This document shows, piece by piece, positions 17,232-25,846 of a stretch of DNA of 64,000 nt. Source of the stretch: Pseudomonas frederiksbergensis (lineage in GTDB: Bacteria > Pseudomonadota > Gammaproteobacteria > Pseudomonadales > Pseudomonadaceae); contig NZ_CP018319.1 in NCBI RefSeq assembly GCF_001952935.1, positions 3,254,501 to 3,318,500 on the forward strand, written 5' to 3'. Position numbers and translations under genes: made by a program. The stretch's first letter is position 1. Each line of letters begins with the position of its first letter. The notes below the pieces were generated by a model. It was not told the DNA's origin. It was given only the letters and a program-made list of their open reading frames with translations, and searched no databases.

Positions 17232-17906
17232 TTAAAGAGGTCGATCAATCTTTTCTGGCACCTCGTCGATCAACATGTACAAGCGAAACAGCACCACGCT
17301 GACGAACAGTTGCAGGAAGCTGTGGGCGCTGTCGATCAGCAGGGAAATCACCGCGTTCTGCGGTTCTGGATAAACCGCCAGGGTCGCGCCCTTGAGCACC
17401 CACAACGGGCCCATTACGCAGAGAATGCACACCAGAATGCGCAGAAAGTTGCCGCGGGTCAGGCGCAGGCTTTCCTTCATCGCCGCCAGCGGTGCCATGC
17501 CGCGCAGCACCAGCAAATACTCGCCAAACGCGAGGGTCACCATCAGCCAGATGCCCGGCAGGAAATACAGCGACAGGCCGATCAGGATCAGCAGCGTATT
17601 GAGCGCCGTCAGCACGGCAAAACGCGGCCATAAGTAGGCGGACCTCGACAGCAGGTCGCGAATGCGCGGCGACTCGCCACGGCTGCGGGCATCGAGGAAC
17701 AGGATCAGTGCGCCGGTGTACAGCGGATAAACCAGCAAGCCGACCATCACGCTGATACCGGGAAAGCTGTCCGGCTCGGTGGAGTGATCGACCACTTGTT
17801 GCAGCAGCGCCTCGAAGATCACCAGCGGCAGGCACAGCCGCACGATCTGGCCCAGATTGCGCTTGAAGAAATACAGTGAGTCACGCAGTACATCGAACGA
17901 ATTCAT
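17232..17906 (-). CDS. YciC-family (UPF0259-like) membrane protein
   Basis: Predicted inner-membrane protein, 224 aa from the ATG at 17906, with about five or six hydrophobic segments. LTRGNFLRIL and the DARSRGESPRIRDLL loop resemble the YciC/UPF0259 group, whose role is unknown. In-frame sequence up to 17993 is basic and not family-like, so the MNSFDVLRDSLYFFKRN start is preferred. No operon partner is obvious. Confidence 0.72.
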   Translation of the reverse strand: MNSFDVLRDSLYFFKRNLGQIVRLCLPLVIFEALLQQVVDHSTEPDSFPGISVMVGLLVYPLYTGALILFLDARSRGESPRIRDLLSRSAYLWPRFAVLTALNTLLILIGLSLYFLPGIWLMVTLAFGEYLLVLRGMAPLAAMKESLRLTRGNFLRILVCILCVMGPLWVLKGATLAVYPEPQNAVISLLIDSAHSFLQLFVSVVLFRLYMLIDEVPEKIDRPL

Positions 17907-18084
17907 CAGTCGGTATCGCAGGTTGGAAGCAGTGGCCCACTTTAACCGATGAAGCGCTTTGAGGCGCAAACGTAAACGTTCGGTAAAGACCATTGAAACA
18001 TCCTTTATCAGCCTCCATTACGGATGAGCACCTTTTCCACAGTGGAAAAGGGCGACGATTTTCCCGGCAATCTACGAGGTCGCC

Positions 18085-18840
18085 ATGAACAGCGAAGAAC
18101 AAACCCTGATCGATGGACTGTTTTCCCGGCTGCAACAGGCCGAAACGGACTCAGCCCCGCGCGACGCCCAGGCCGAGGCGCGGATCAAGGAACACCTGAC
18201 TCGCCAGCCCGCGGCAGGCTATTTCATGACCCAGGCGATTCTGGTGCAAGAGGCGGCTCTCAAAAGCCTCGACGAACAGAACAAACAGCTCGCCCGGCAA
18301 GTCGAGCAATTGCAGGCCGAACTGCAATCGGCCAAGGCGCAGCCGGCGGCTGCAGCTCCGAGCAGCGGTGGCTTCTTGTCGAGCATCTTCGGTGGCGGTT
18401 CCCGTGATCCGCAGCCAGCACCCACCCAAAGCCCACCCGCATCGAGTGGTGGCGGCTGGCGTGAACCGGCGCGGCCGTCGTTCAACTCGCAGCCGCCACA
18501 ACAGAATTTCGGTGCGGCACCGCCTCGGCAGAATTACGCCCAGCAACAGCCTGCCGGCAGTGGTTTCCTCGGTGGTGCGCTGAAAACCGCCGCCGGTGTG
18601 GCCGGTGGCGTGATGCTGGCGCAAGGCATCAGCAGCCTGTTCCATCAGAACCAGCAGCCGGAAGTGGCTGAGGTCACCAAGGAAGAACCGGCTCAGGTCA
18701 ACGATCAGAGCGGTGACAACGGCTCGGGCGAGGATCAGCGCGTGGCTGACAACTCCAGTGATCAGGGCGGCTTCACCGACGCCGACTACAGCGATGACAG
18801 CTCATCGTTCTTCGGCGGCGACGACGATTCCTTCGTCTGA
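18085..18840 (+). CDS. DUF2076 domain protein
   Basis: A 251-residue protein matching DUF2076, function unknown. The N-terminus (1-90) is predicted helical and coiled-coil, with the family signature EEQTLIDGLFSRLQQAE and ALKSLDEQNKQLARQVEQLQAEL. The middle is Gly/Pro/Gln-rich with an SSIFGGG patch; a glycine-rich hydrophobic segment FLGGALKTAAGVAGGVMLAQGIS (about 168-190) is followed by a strongly acidic tail ending in GGDDDSFV. The family is often annotated as periplasmic ligand-binding or sensor-like, without proof. GAGGTCGCC precedes the ATG. Confidence 0.78.
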   Translation: MNSEEQTLIDGLFSRLQQAETDSAPRDAQAEARIKEHLTRQPAAGYFMTQAILVQEAALKSLDEQNKQLARQVEQLQAELQSAKAQPAAAAPSSGGFLSSIFGGGSRDPQPAPTQSPPASSGGGWREPARPSFNSQPPQQNFGAAPPRQNYAQQQPAGSGFLGGALKTAAGVAGGVMLAQGISSLFHQNQQPEVAEVTKEEPAQVNDQSGDNGSGEDQRVADNSSDQGGFTDADYSDDSSSFFGGDDDSFV

Positions 18841-18845
18841 TTCAC

Positions 18846-18946
18846 TGTGGCGAGGGAGCTTGCTCCCGCTGGGGTGCGAAGCGCCCCTTGCTTTAGAACC
18901 TAAGGGCCTGCTACGCAGTCCAGCGGGAGCAAGCTCCCTCGCCACA
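18846..18946. repeat. REPIN, GTGGCGAGGGAGCTTGCTCCC class
   Basis: Left arm TGTGGCGAGGGAGCTTGCTCCC and right arm its reverse complement flank a 58-bp spacer that itself has short inverted segments (GCGAAGCGCC, GGGCCTGCTACGCAGTCC). It follows the DUF2076 stop by 5 bp. Confidence 0.85.
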
Positions 18947-19051
18947 CGGCCGATTATTCGCGGAACAATCCTTCAGGCTGGCATACTGGGCAACTTTTCG
19001 GGCCTGGTGCCTGATCCTGCCTGCGCTGCGGCGCGCCAACGAGGATGACCG

Positions 19052-19531
19052 GTGAAAAAAATCGCAGTGTTCGCCGATGTCCAGAACCTCTATTACACCG
19101 TGCGTCAGGCCTATGGTTGCCATTTCAACTATGCCGCGCTGTGGGCTGATATCAGCAAACAGGGCGAGATCGTCGAGGCCTACGCCTACGCCATCGATCG
19201 TGGCGACAGCAAACAGCAGCAATTCCAGCAGATCCTGCGCAACCTCGGTTTCGTCGTGAAGCTCAAGCCCTACATCCAGCGCAGCGATGGCTCGGCCAAA
19301 GGCGACTGGGACGTTGGCATCACCCTCGACATCATGGACGCCGCCGATCATGTCGACGAAGTGGTGCTGGCCTCCGGTGACGGTGATTTCGACATGCTGC
19401 TGGAGCGCATCATCACCAAGCACGGTGTGCAAGCCGTGGCCTACGGCGTGCCGGGCCTGACGGCCAACTCGCTGATCCGCGCCGCCAGCCGCTACGTGCC
19501 GATCGAAGGCGCGTTGCTGCTCAAGAATTGA
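19052..19531 (+). CDS. NYN domain (LabA/DUF88-like) protein
   Basis: A 159-aa protein of the NYN/PIN-like nuclease fold. Acidic residues that would bind Mg2+ are in IAVFADVQNLYYT (Asp10), KGDWDVGITLDIM and LASGDGDFDMLLE. The family includes RNases and LabA-type regulators; the substrate is unknown here. It starts at GTG 19052 with GAGGATGACC upstream. It sits 22 bp before a DnaQ-like exonuclease gene, so the two nuclease-fold proteins probably form an operon. Confidence 0.82.
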   Translation: MKKIAVFADVQNLYYTVRQAYGCHFNYAALWADISKQGEIVEAYAYAIDRGDSKQQQFQQILRNLGFVVKLKPYIQRSDGSAKGDWDVGITLDIMDAADHVDEVVLASGDGDFDMLLERIITKHGVQAVAYGVPGLTANSLIRAASRYVPIEGALLLKN

Positions 19532-19553
19532 TTTTTACGGAGTTGAAACAGGT

Positions 19554-20165
19554 TTGGAACGCATAGCAGTCATCGACTTTGAAACCACCGGGATCTCCCC
19601 GAGCAGCAGCTGCCGGGCCACGGAAATTGCCGTGGTGATCCTTGAACAGGGGCGCATCGTCGAGCGTTACCAAAGCCTGATGAATGCCGGCGTGCGCGTC
19701 CCGGCCTTCATTGAACAACTCACCGGCATCAGCAACGCCATGCTGCGCACCGCGCCATCGGCGGAGCAGGTGATGAACGAAGTCAACGAATTCGTCGGGA
19801 TCACACCGCTGCTGGCGCACAACGCCGCGTTCGACCAGAAGTTCTGGGACTTTGAGCTGGGGCGAATCAAACGCACACGCTTGCAGAACTTTGCCTGCTC
19901 GCTGCTCCTCGCCCGCCGTTTGATGCCCGCCGCGCCGAACCACAAACTCGGCACCCTCACCACGTTCGCCAGCCTGCCTCACACCGGCAAGGCTCACCGG
20001 GCGATGGCCGATGCTGAAATGGCGGCCAACCTGACGGCGTATCTGGCCCAGGAACTGCGGCAGAAACACGGGTTGCGCGAGTTGTCACATGATCTGCTGG
20101 TGAGCTTGCAAAAAGTGCCGGCGGCGAAGATCAATGAGCATCTCAAGCGCCATCGCGGGTTCTAA
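19554..20165 (+). CDS. DnaQ-like DEDDh 3'-5' exonuclease
   Basis: Exonuclease-fold protein of 203 aa. The four acidic residues and histidine of the DEDDh class are visible: VIDFETTG (Asp, Glu), LLAHNAAFDQKF (Asp) and HRAMADAEMA (His, Asp). It is too short to be a full polymerase epsilon subunit and lacks a clamp-binding or UvrC-type extension. The start is TTG 19554 after an ACGGAG site about 10 bases away. It probably shares a transcript with the NYN protein. Likely role in nucleic-acid repair or turnover. Confidence 0.85.
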   Translation: MERIAVIDFETTGISPSSSCRATEIAVVILEQGRIVERYQSLMNAGVRVPAFIEQLTGISNAMLRTAPSAEQVMNEVNEFVGITPLLAHNAAFDQKFWDFELGRIKRTRLQNFACSLLLARRLMPAAPNHKLGTLTTFASLPHTGKAHRAMADAEMAANLTAYLAQELRQKHGLRELSHDLLVSLQKVPAAKINEHLKRHRGF

Positions 20166-20178
20166 ATTCACCACCACT

Positions 20179-20284
20179 GATCGTTCCCACGCTCCGCGTG
20201 GGAATGCAGCCCGGGACGCTCCGCGTCCCAAAGCGGACGCAGAGCGTCCATTGAGGCATTCCCACGCAGAGCGTGGGAACGATC
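20179..20284. repeat. Four-hairpin palindromic repeat, copy 4
   Basis: The most regular copy: CCCACGCTCCGCGTGGG, GGGACGCTCCGCGTCCC, GGACGCAGAGCGTCC and CCCACGCAGAGCGTGGG, with GATCGTT/AACGATC ends. It lies between the convergent exonuclease and Lrp-type genes and ends 4 bp before the latter's stop. Confidence 0.87.
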
Positions 20285-20287
20285 TGA

Positions 20288-20737
20288 TCAGGGTTTTCCT
20301 TCCAACTGCCCCAGCGGCACGCGCTTCTCTATCGCGCTCGACAACACAATCGACGTCTTGCTGAACCCGAACTTGGCGATCCGGTTGATCAGCTCTTCCA
20401 ACTCCGGCATCGAACCCACCGCCGCTTGCATGATCACGCAGGGATCACCCGTCACCCGGTGGCATTCGGTCAGTTGTGGGATTTTGATCAGGTCGTCGTA
20501 GGCCTTCTGATTACCGTGTTGGTTCAGGCGCAGTTCGATCACGCACTGGATCGGCAAGCCAAGCTTGGCCATGTCGACTTTCGCCTGGTAACCGGTGATC
20601 ACCCCGCAAGCTTCCAGTTTGGCCACGCGCTCGGCCACGGCGGGGGCGGACAGGTTCACTTTGCGCGCCAGGTCGGCGTAGGACGCACGACCGTTTTCCA
20701 ACAGGGCGCTGAGGAGCATGCGGTCGTATTTGTCCAT
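20288..20737 (-). CDS. Lrp/AsnC family transcriptional regulator
   Basis: A 149-aa Lrp-type regulator with an N-terminal winged helix (MDKYDRMLLSALLENGRASYADLARKVNLSAPAVAERVAKLEACGVI) and a RAM domain containing CHRVTGDPCVIMQA and the C-terminal SKTSIVLSS. It is divergent from an EamA-family exporter, with a 9-bp-arm inverted repeat in the shared promoter region. The pair looks like an amino-acid-responsive exporter switch; ligand unknown. Confidence 0.9.
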   Translation of the reverse strand: MDKYDRMLLSALLENGRASYADLARKVNLSAPAVAERVAKLEACGVITGYQAKVDMAKLGLPIQCVIELRLNQHGNQKAYDDLIKIPQLTECHRVTGDPCVIMQAAVGSMPELEELINRIAKFGFSKTSIVLSSAIEKRVPLGQLEGKP

Positions 20738-20768
20738 CGTCGGATTCCTGAAAAATGGCTGACTTTCG

Positions 20769-20802
20769 AAAACACGGTTTATAGCGATGAACTCCGTGTT
20801 TT
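20769..20802. promoter_or_regulatory. Inverted repeat between Lrp gene and exporter gene
   Basis: AAAACACGG (20769-20777) and its exact complement CCGTGTTTT (20794-20802) are separated by 16 bp, giving a centre-to-centre distance of 25 bp. Placed 32 bp upstream of the Lrp gene start and about 100 bp upstream of the exporter, it is a good operator candidate. Confidence 0.5.
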
Positions 20803-20900
20803 GAAAAGTGTACCGGCGCTATAAACAGGTTTTGTAACTTATTTTAAGCGACTGGCCTTTCTAGAATAGCTGCTCACTTGTCTTGCCTACGAGCTGCCCC

Positions 20901-21827
20901 ATGCCTGGCTTACGTCGTTTTCCCTTACCGTTGATCGCTGCCTTTTTCGCGTTGTACGTGATTTGGGGGTCGACTTACCTGGTGATTCGCATCGGTGTGG
21001 AGTACTGGCCGCCGCTGCTGCTCGCCGGTATCCGCTTCGTGATCGCCGGGACGCTGATGTACGCGTTCCTGCGCTGGCGCGGGGCGCCGGCACCGACCTG
21101 GCCACAGTGGAAAGCCGCCGGGATCATCGGGATTTTGCTGCTGAGTTTCGGTAACGGCGCGGTGAGCGTGGCCGAGCACACGGGCGTGGCCTCGGGTGTG
21201 GCTGCGTTGGCGGTGGCGACGGTGCCGCTGTTTACCTTGCTCTGCGGATATTTCTGGGGCGCGCGTAATACCCGTCTCGAATGGGCCGGGATTGCGCTCG
21301 GGCTGATCGGCATTGCCATGCTCAATCTCGGTTCCAACTTGCAATCGAGCCCGTTGGGTGCCGCCTTGCTGATATTCGCCGCAGCGTCCTGGGCCTTCGG
21401 TTCGGTGTGGAGCAAACACTTACCGCTGCCCCAAGGCGCGATGGCCAGTGCCGTGGAAATGCTGGTCGGCGGTGTAGCGCTGCTGATCGGCAGTGCGGTA
21501 AGCGGTGAGCATCTGCAAGCCATGCCCCCGATCGAAGGCTGGGCGGCCCTGGCCTACCTGACCTTCTTCGGCTCGATCATCGCTTTCAACGCTTATATGT
21601 ATCTGTTGAAAAACGTGCGTCCGGCGGCGGCCACCAGTTATGCCTACGTCAACCCAGCGGTGGCGGTGTTGCTGGGGATCGTGTTTGTCGGCGAGACCAT
21701 CGGGATAGAAGAAGCGCTGGCCATGTTGGTGATCATCAGCGCCGTGGTGTTGATCGGTTTGCCGCAGTGGCGCCGGGCGCCGGAAAGACCTGCGGCCGTG
21801 GTGCAGACAGAATCGAGTGTGAATTAG
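20901..21827 (+). CDS. yedA: EamA-family drug/metabolite exporter (YedA-like)
   Basis: Inner-membrane transporter of the DMT superfamily, 308 aa, with ten hydrophobic segments in two EamA repeats (about 10-140 and 150-295). AFFALYVIWGSTYLVIRIGVEYWPP is typical of the YedA branch. Probable export of amino acids or related metabolites, consistent with the divergent Lrp-type regulator. The ATG at 20901 is preferred to an in-frame TTG at 20883. Substrate unproven. Confidence 0.83.
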   Translation: MPGLRRFPLPLIAAFFALYVIWGSTYLVIRIGVEYWPPLLLAGIRFVIAGTLMYAFLRWRGAPAPTWPQWKAAGIIGILLLSFGNGAVSVAEHTGVASGVAALAVATVPLFTLLCGYFWGARNTRLEWAGIALGLIGIAMLNLGSNLQSSPLGAALLIFAAASWAFGSVWSKHLPLPQGAMASAVEMLVGGVALLIGSAVSGEHLQAMPPIEGWAALAYLTFFGSIIAFNAYMYLLKNVRPAAATSYAYVNPAVAVLLGIVFVGETIGIEEALAMLVIISAVVLIGLPQWRRAPERPAAVVQTESSVN

Positions 21828-21879
21828 GGTAAACTGCGCGCCATTGCACACCCGCGCTGAATTTTCCTACGGTAATCCC

Positions 21880-23214
21880 ATGACTTTCGCCTCCCTTGGC
21901 CTGATCGAACCCTTGCTGCGCTCTCTCGAGACGCTCGGCTACCAGACCCCGACGCCGGTTCAGGCGCAAGCCATTCCGGCGGTGCTGGCCGGTCGCGACC
22001 TGATGGCCGCCGCCCAGACCGGGACTGGAAAGACCGCCGGCTTCGCGCTGCCGCTCCTGCAATTACTGGCCATGGAAGGGCCGAAAGTGGCGTCCAACTC
22101 GGTGCGCGCACTGATCCTGGTGCCGACCCGCGAATTGGCCGAACAGGTTCACGAAGCCGTGCGTCAGTACGCCGAGAATCTGCCGTTGAGCACTTACGCG
22201 GTGTACGGCGGCGTCAGCATCAACCCGCAAATGATGAAGCTGCGCAAGGGTGTTGACGTGCTGGTGGCGACGCCGGGTCGTTTGCTTGACCTGTATCGCC
22301 AGAAGGCCCTCAAGTTCAATCAGCTGCAAACCCTGATCCTGGACGAAGCCGATCGCATGCTTGATCTGGGTTTCTCCGAGGAACTGGGGAATATCTACCG
22401 CGTGCTGCCCAAGCAACGTCAGACGCTGTTGTTCTCCGCGACATTCTCCGACGCGATCCGTTTGCTGGCCGGACAAATGCTCAACGATCCGTTGAGCATC
22501 GAAGTCAGCCCGCGCAACGTGGCTGCCAGCACCGTCAAGCAATGGGTGGTGACGGTGGACAAGAAGCGCAAGCCGGAGCTGTTCATCCACTTGCTGCGCA
22601 AGGGCAAGTGGAAGCAGGTGCTGGTGTTCGCCAAGACCCGCAATGGCGTGGACGCGCTGGTGGAAAAACTCCAGGGCCTGGGCGTCAATGCCGACGGCAT
22701 CCACGGCGACAAACCTCAGGCAACCCGTCAGCGCGCACTGGACCGTTTCAAGGCCAGTGAAGTGCAGATTCTGGTGGCCACCGACGTTGCAGCCCGTGGT
22801 CTGGATATCGAAGATTTGCCATTGGTGGTCAACTTCGACCTGCCGATCGTGGCGGAGGACTACATCCACCGGATCGGCCGTACCGGTCGCGCGGGTGCAA
22901 CCGGGCAGGCGATTTCGCTGGTCTGCGCTGATGAAGTGAATCTGCTGTCGGCCATCGAGACGTTGACCCGTCAGACATTGCCTCGCCAGATGGAGCATGA
23001 CTTCGAGCCTGAGCACCGGGTGCCGGATACCGATGCCAGCGGTCAGGTCGTCAAGAAGCCGAAAAAACCGAAGAAGCCGAAGACCTCCGGTGGCGGTAAA
23101 CGCAATCTGGGTAAGTGGGTCGAGAGTGGGGATGCGTCGGCGCCGGAGCCTTCGATCAAACCTGTGCGCAAGGTGCCGGTGTTTAATACCGGGCCGCGTA
23201 AGAAGAAGCCTTGA
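21880..23214 (+). CDS. rhlE: DEAD-box RNA helicase RhlE
   Basis: ATP-dependent RNA helicase, 444 aa. Q motif GYQTPTPVQAQAIP, Walker A AQTGTGKT, DEAD in LILDEADRMLDLGF, SAT in LLFSATFS, and HRIGRTGR are all in place. The two RecA domains end near residue 365; a Lys-rich tail with KKPKKPKKPK repeats follows, as in RhlE-type RNA-binding extensions. RhlE proteins act in ribosome assembly and mRNA decay. The start MTFASLGL is the family start; upstream in-frame codons are not conserved in character. Confidence 0.93.
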   Translation: MTFASLGLIEPLLRSLETLGYQTPTPVQAQAIPAVLAGRDLMAAAQTGTGKTAGFALPLLQLLAMEGPKVASNSVRALILVPTRELAEQVHEAVRQYAENLPLSTYAVYGGVSINPQMMKLRKGVDVLVATPGRLLDLYRQKALKFNQLQTLILDEADRMLDLGFSEELGNIYRVLPKQRQTLLFSATFSDAIRLLAGQMLNDPLSIEVSPRNVAASTVKQWVVTVDKKRKPELFIHLLRKGKWKQVLVFAKTRNGVDALVEKLQGLGVNADGIHGDKPQATRQRALDRFKASEVQILVATDVAARGLDIEDLPLVVNFDLPIVAEDYIHRIGRTGRAGATGQAISLVCADEVNLLSAIETLTRQTLPRQMEHDFEPEHRVPDTDASGQVVKKPKKPKKPKTSGGGKRNLGKWVESGDASAPEPSIKPVRKVPVFNTGPRKKKP

Positions 23215-23238
23215 ATACACGCGGCGTCTGTTAGGCCG

Positions 23239-23317
23239 CCTTCGCGAGCAAGCCCGCTCCCACAAGGGATTTGTGCACGACACAGATCCAGTGTGGGAGC
23301 GGGCTTGCTCGCGAAGG
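23239..23317. repeat. REPIN, CTTCGCGAGCAAGCCCGCTCCCACA class
   Basis: Left arm CCTTCGCGAGCAAGCCCG... and right arm its complement flank a 27-bp spacer. It lies between the convergent rhlE and flavoprotein genes. Confidence 0.85.
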
Positions 23318-23330
23318 GGTCAACTCGGTT

Positions 23331-24569
23331 TCAAGCCTTGTGCTTCAACCACTCCACCATCCCCAACCCCGCCGCTCGCCCACTGGCGAAACACGCGGTC
23401 AGCAGATAGCCGCCGGTCGGCGCTTCCCAATCCAGCATTTCTCCTGCGCAGAACACGCCGGGCAGTTGCTTGAGCATCAAACGCTCATCCATTGCTTCGA
23501 ACAGCACGCCACCGGCAGTGCTGATGGCCTCGTCCAGTGGGCGGGTTTTCACCAGAATCAGTGGTAACGCCTTGATCGCTTTGGCCAGCAGCGCCGGATC
23601 GGCGAAGTGTTCGGCTGGCGTCAGTTCGCGCAGCAACGCCGCTTTCACGCCATCAATGCCGAGCTGACTGTGCAGGTGCTTGGACATTGAGCGTGAACCA
23701 CGCGGTTTGCACAGCGCAGACTGTACTTTATCCACAGGCTTGCCCGGCAACAGGTCCAGGTGAATGGTTGCCGAGCCGTGCTGATTGATGGCTTCGCGGA
23801 TTGGCGCGGACAAGGCGTAGATCAAACTGCCTTCGATCCCGGTTGCTGTAATCACACACTCCCCGAGCCGCGGCACGTCGTCATTGAGGCCAATGGCGAT
23901 GTTTTTCAGCGGGGCGCCGGCGAATTTGCTGACCATCAACTCGCTCCAGGCCTGCACCTCGAAGCCGCAATTACTCGGTTGCAGCGGCGCGAGTCCTACG
24001 CCGTGTTGTTCCAGCGCCAGCATCCAGGCGCCGTCCGAGCCCAGCCGCGACCAGCTACCGCCACCGAGGGCCAGCAAGGTGGCGTCAGGTTTGACGGTTT
24101 TTTCGCCTTCAGGGCTGGCGATGCGCAATCCACCGCTGTCATCCCAGCCGAGCCAGCGGTGGCGGGTATGGATAACGACGCCGCTGTCTCGCAGGCGTTT
24201 GAGCCAGGCGCGCAATAGGGGGGCGGCTTTCATGTCTGTAGGAAAGACTCGCCCGGAGCTGCCGACAAAGGTTTCGATGCCCAGGTCATGAATCCATTGG
24301 CACAGCGCATCGGCACCGAAGCCACGCAGCAGTGGCGCAATCTGCGGCGCGCGTTCGGCGTAGCGTGAGAGAAATGCCGGGTAGGCTTCGGAATGGGTGA
24401 TGTTCATGCCGCCGACGCCGGCCAGGAGGAATTTTCGCCCTACTGACGGCATGCCGTCGTACAGGTCAACCTTGACCCCGGCCTGGCTCAGCACTTCGGC
24501 GGCCATCAAACCGGCGGGGCCGCCGCCGATGATGGCGACGTGAGGGGAGAGGGCGGCGGATTGGGTCAT
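23331..24569 (-). CDS. BaiN/HI0933-type flavoprotein (TIGR03862 family)
   Basis: FAD-binding oxidoreductase of 412 aa. It has the N-terminal dinucleotide motif GGGPAGLMAAEVLSQAG, the family segment GRKFLLAGVGGMNITHSE, and the C-terminal TAGGVLFEAMDERLMLKQLPGVFCAGEMLDWEAPTGGYLL typical of this uncharacterised flavoprotein group. Start ATG 24569; a further in-frame ATG at 24605 would add 12 residues. The substrate is unknown. It stands alone between two REPIN elements. Confidence 0.87.
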   Translation of the reverse strand: MTQSAALSPHVAIIGGGPAGLMAAEVLSQAGVKVDLYDGMPSVGRKFLLAGVGGMNITHSEAYPAFLSRYAERAPQIAPLLRGFGADALCQWIHDLGIETFVGSSGRVFPTDMKAAPLLRAWLKRLRDSGVVIHTRHRWLGWDDSGGLRIASPEGEKTVKPDATLLALGGGSWSRLGSDGAWMLALEQHGVGLAPLQPSNCGFEVQAWSELMVSKFAGAPLKNIAIGLNDDVPRLGECVITATGIEGSLIYALSAPIREAINQHGSATIHLDLLPGKPVDKVQSALCKPRGSRSMSKHLHSQLGIDGVKAALLRELTPAEHFADPALLAKAIKALPLILVKTRPLDEAISTAGGVLFEAMDERLMLKQLPGVFCAGEMLDWEAPTGGYLLTACFASGRAAGLGMVEWLKHKA

Positions 24570-24621
24570 GGCGAGAGCTGCGGCTTGGCGGAATAAGCCG
24601 CGCATTCTACCAGCACCATTC

Positions 24622-24714
24622 CCTGTGGGAGTGAGCCTGCTCGCGATAGCGATCTGACCGTCACTTCAATTACTGGATGTGCCTCCGCTATCGCGAGCAG
24701 GCTCACTCCCACAT
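24622..24714. repeat. REPIN, GTGGGAGTGAGCCTGCTCGCGATAGC class
   Basis: Two arms (CCTGTGGGAGTGAGCCTGCTC... and its complement) flank an AT-rich centre. It lies about 52 bp upstream of the flavoprotein start. From 24715 to 24851 I see no gene; the stretch holds AT-rich DNA with one TTATCCACAGG-type box of uncertain meaning. Confidence 0.85.
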
Positions 24715-24851
24715 GGGTTCTGTTGTGTTTATAAGATAGTGATCAAAAAACAACCAGTGTTCTGTAGGCTACACAGCACATAGCCTGTAGGCCCTTTCAC
24801 TCAGGTTATCCACAGGCAGTTCCACAGGCATTGTGGGTAAAGACCCAGACC

Positions 24852-25772
24852 TCAATGACAACCTGATGACTGCCAGACCCGTTGCGCACTGTGATGCAGG
24901 ATTCCATGACGGCGCGCCAACGCCTTGCGGTCCTTGCTGTAGCCGCCGCCGATCACCCCGACCACCGGGATATCCCGGCCCAGGCAATGGCGCATCACGC
25001 TTTCATCGCGGGCGGCGACGCCTTCGTCTGTCAGCTTTAGATAACCGAGTGCGTCATCCTTGTGCACATCGACGCCGGCGTCGTACAACACCAGGTCAGG
25101 TTGGTAGAGCGGCAGCAAATAATTCAGCGCATCGTCCACCACCTTCAGGTAATCGGCATCGCCCATGCCCTTGGGCAGTGGAATGTCCCAGTCACTTTCG
25201 GCTTTGCGCGCAGGAAAGTTCTTCTCGCAGTGCAGGGAAACGGTCACCGCTTCGGGGGTGTTGTGCAGGATCCGTGCAGTCCCGTCGCCCTGATGCACAT
25301 CGCAGTCGAAGATCAGCACCCGATTCACACGGCCGCTTTCCAGCAGGAAATGGCTGATCACCGCCAGGTCATTGAAGATGCAGAACCCGGCAGGATGGTC
25401 GTAATGCGCGTGATGGGTGCCGCCAGCCAGATGACAGGCCAAACCATGCTCCAGCGCCTGCTCGGCCGCCAGCAGCGAGCCGCCAACCGCCCGCACCGTG
25501 CGCCGGGCCAGGGCTTCGCTCCACGGCAGGCCGAGGCGTCGCTGGTCTTCACGGGACAACTCGCCGCCCATGTAGCGTTCGATATACGCAGGGTCATGTG
25601 CGAGCGCGAGAATCTCTGGCGGGCAGAGGTCGGGGCGCAGCAGGTCGGCGTCGCGAGTCAGTCCGCTGTCCACCAGGTGATCGCGCAGCAGGCGAAACTT
25701 GTCCATGGGGAAGCGGTGATCCGCCGGGAACTCGGGGCTGTAGTCTTCGTGGTAGATCAGGGGCAGGGGCAT
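24852..25772 (-). CDS. Histone-deacetylase-family (acetylpolyamine-amidohydrolase-like) protein
   Basis: Zinc hydrolase of the arginase/deacetylase fold, 306 aa. Catalytic and metal residues are visible: THHAHYDHPAGFCIFNDLA (His pair and Asn-Asp), DCDVHQGDGT (metal Asp and His) and YDAGVDVHKDD (metal Asp). Bacterial members deacetylate polyamines, acetoin-related or small amide substrates; this class-IV-like length is common in pseudomonads without a fixed role. It has no operon partner. The substrate cannot be inferred from context. Confidence 0.87.
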   Translation of the reverse strand: MPLPLIYHEDYSPEFPADHRFPMDKFRLLRDHLVDSGLTRDADLLRPDLCPPEILALAHDPAYIERYMGGELSREDQRRLGLPWSEALARRTVRAVGGSLLAAEQALEHGLACHLAGGTHHAHYDHPAGFCIFNDLAVISHFLLESGRVNRVLIFDCDVHQGDGTARILHNTPEAVTVSLHCEKNFPARKAESDWDIPLPKGMGDADYLKVVDDALNYLLPLYQPDLVLYDAGVDVHKDDALGYLKLTDEGVAARDESVMRHCLGRDIPVVGVIGGGYSKDRKALARRHGILHHSAQRVWQSSGCH

Positions 25773-25846
25773 GACGAATTAACGTAGGAATGAAGGACGG
25801 ATCCTACCAGCGTTGTAGACTTGTGGCATGGGAACGGGGGAGCACG

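Noticed and set aside
22063..23283. 406-codon minus-strand frame opposite rhlE
   Set aside because: Antisense shadow of a clear DEAD-box helicase; no domain.
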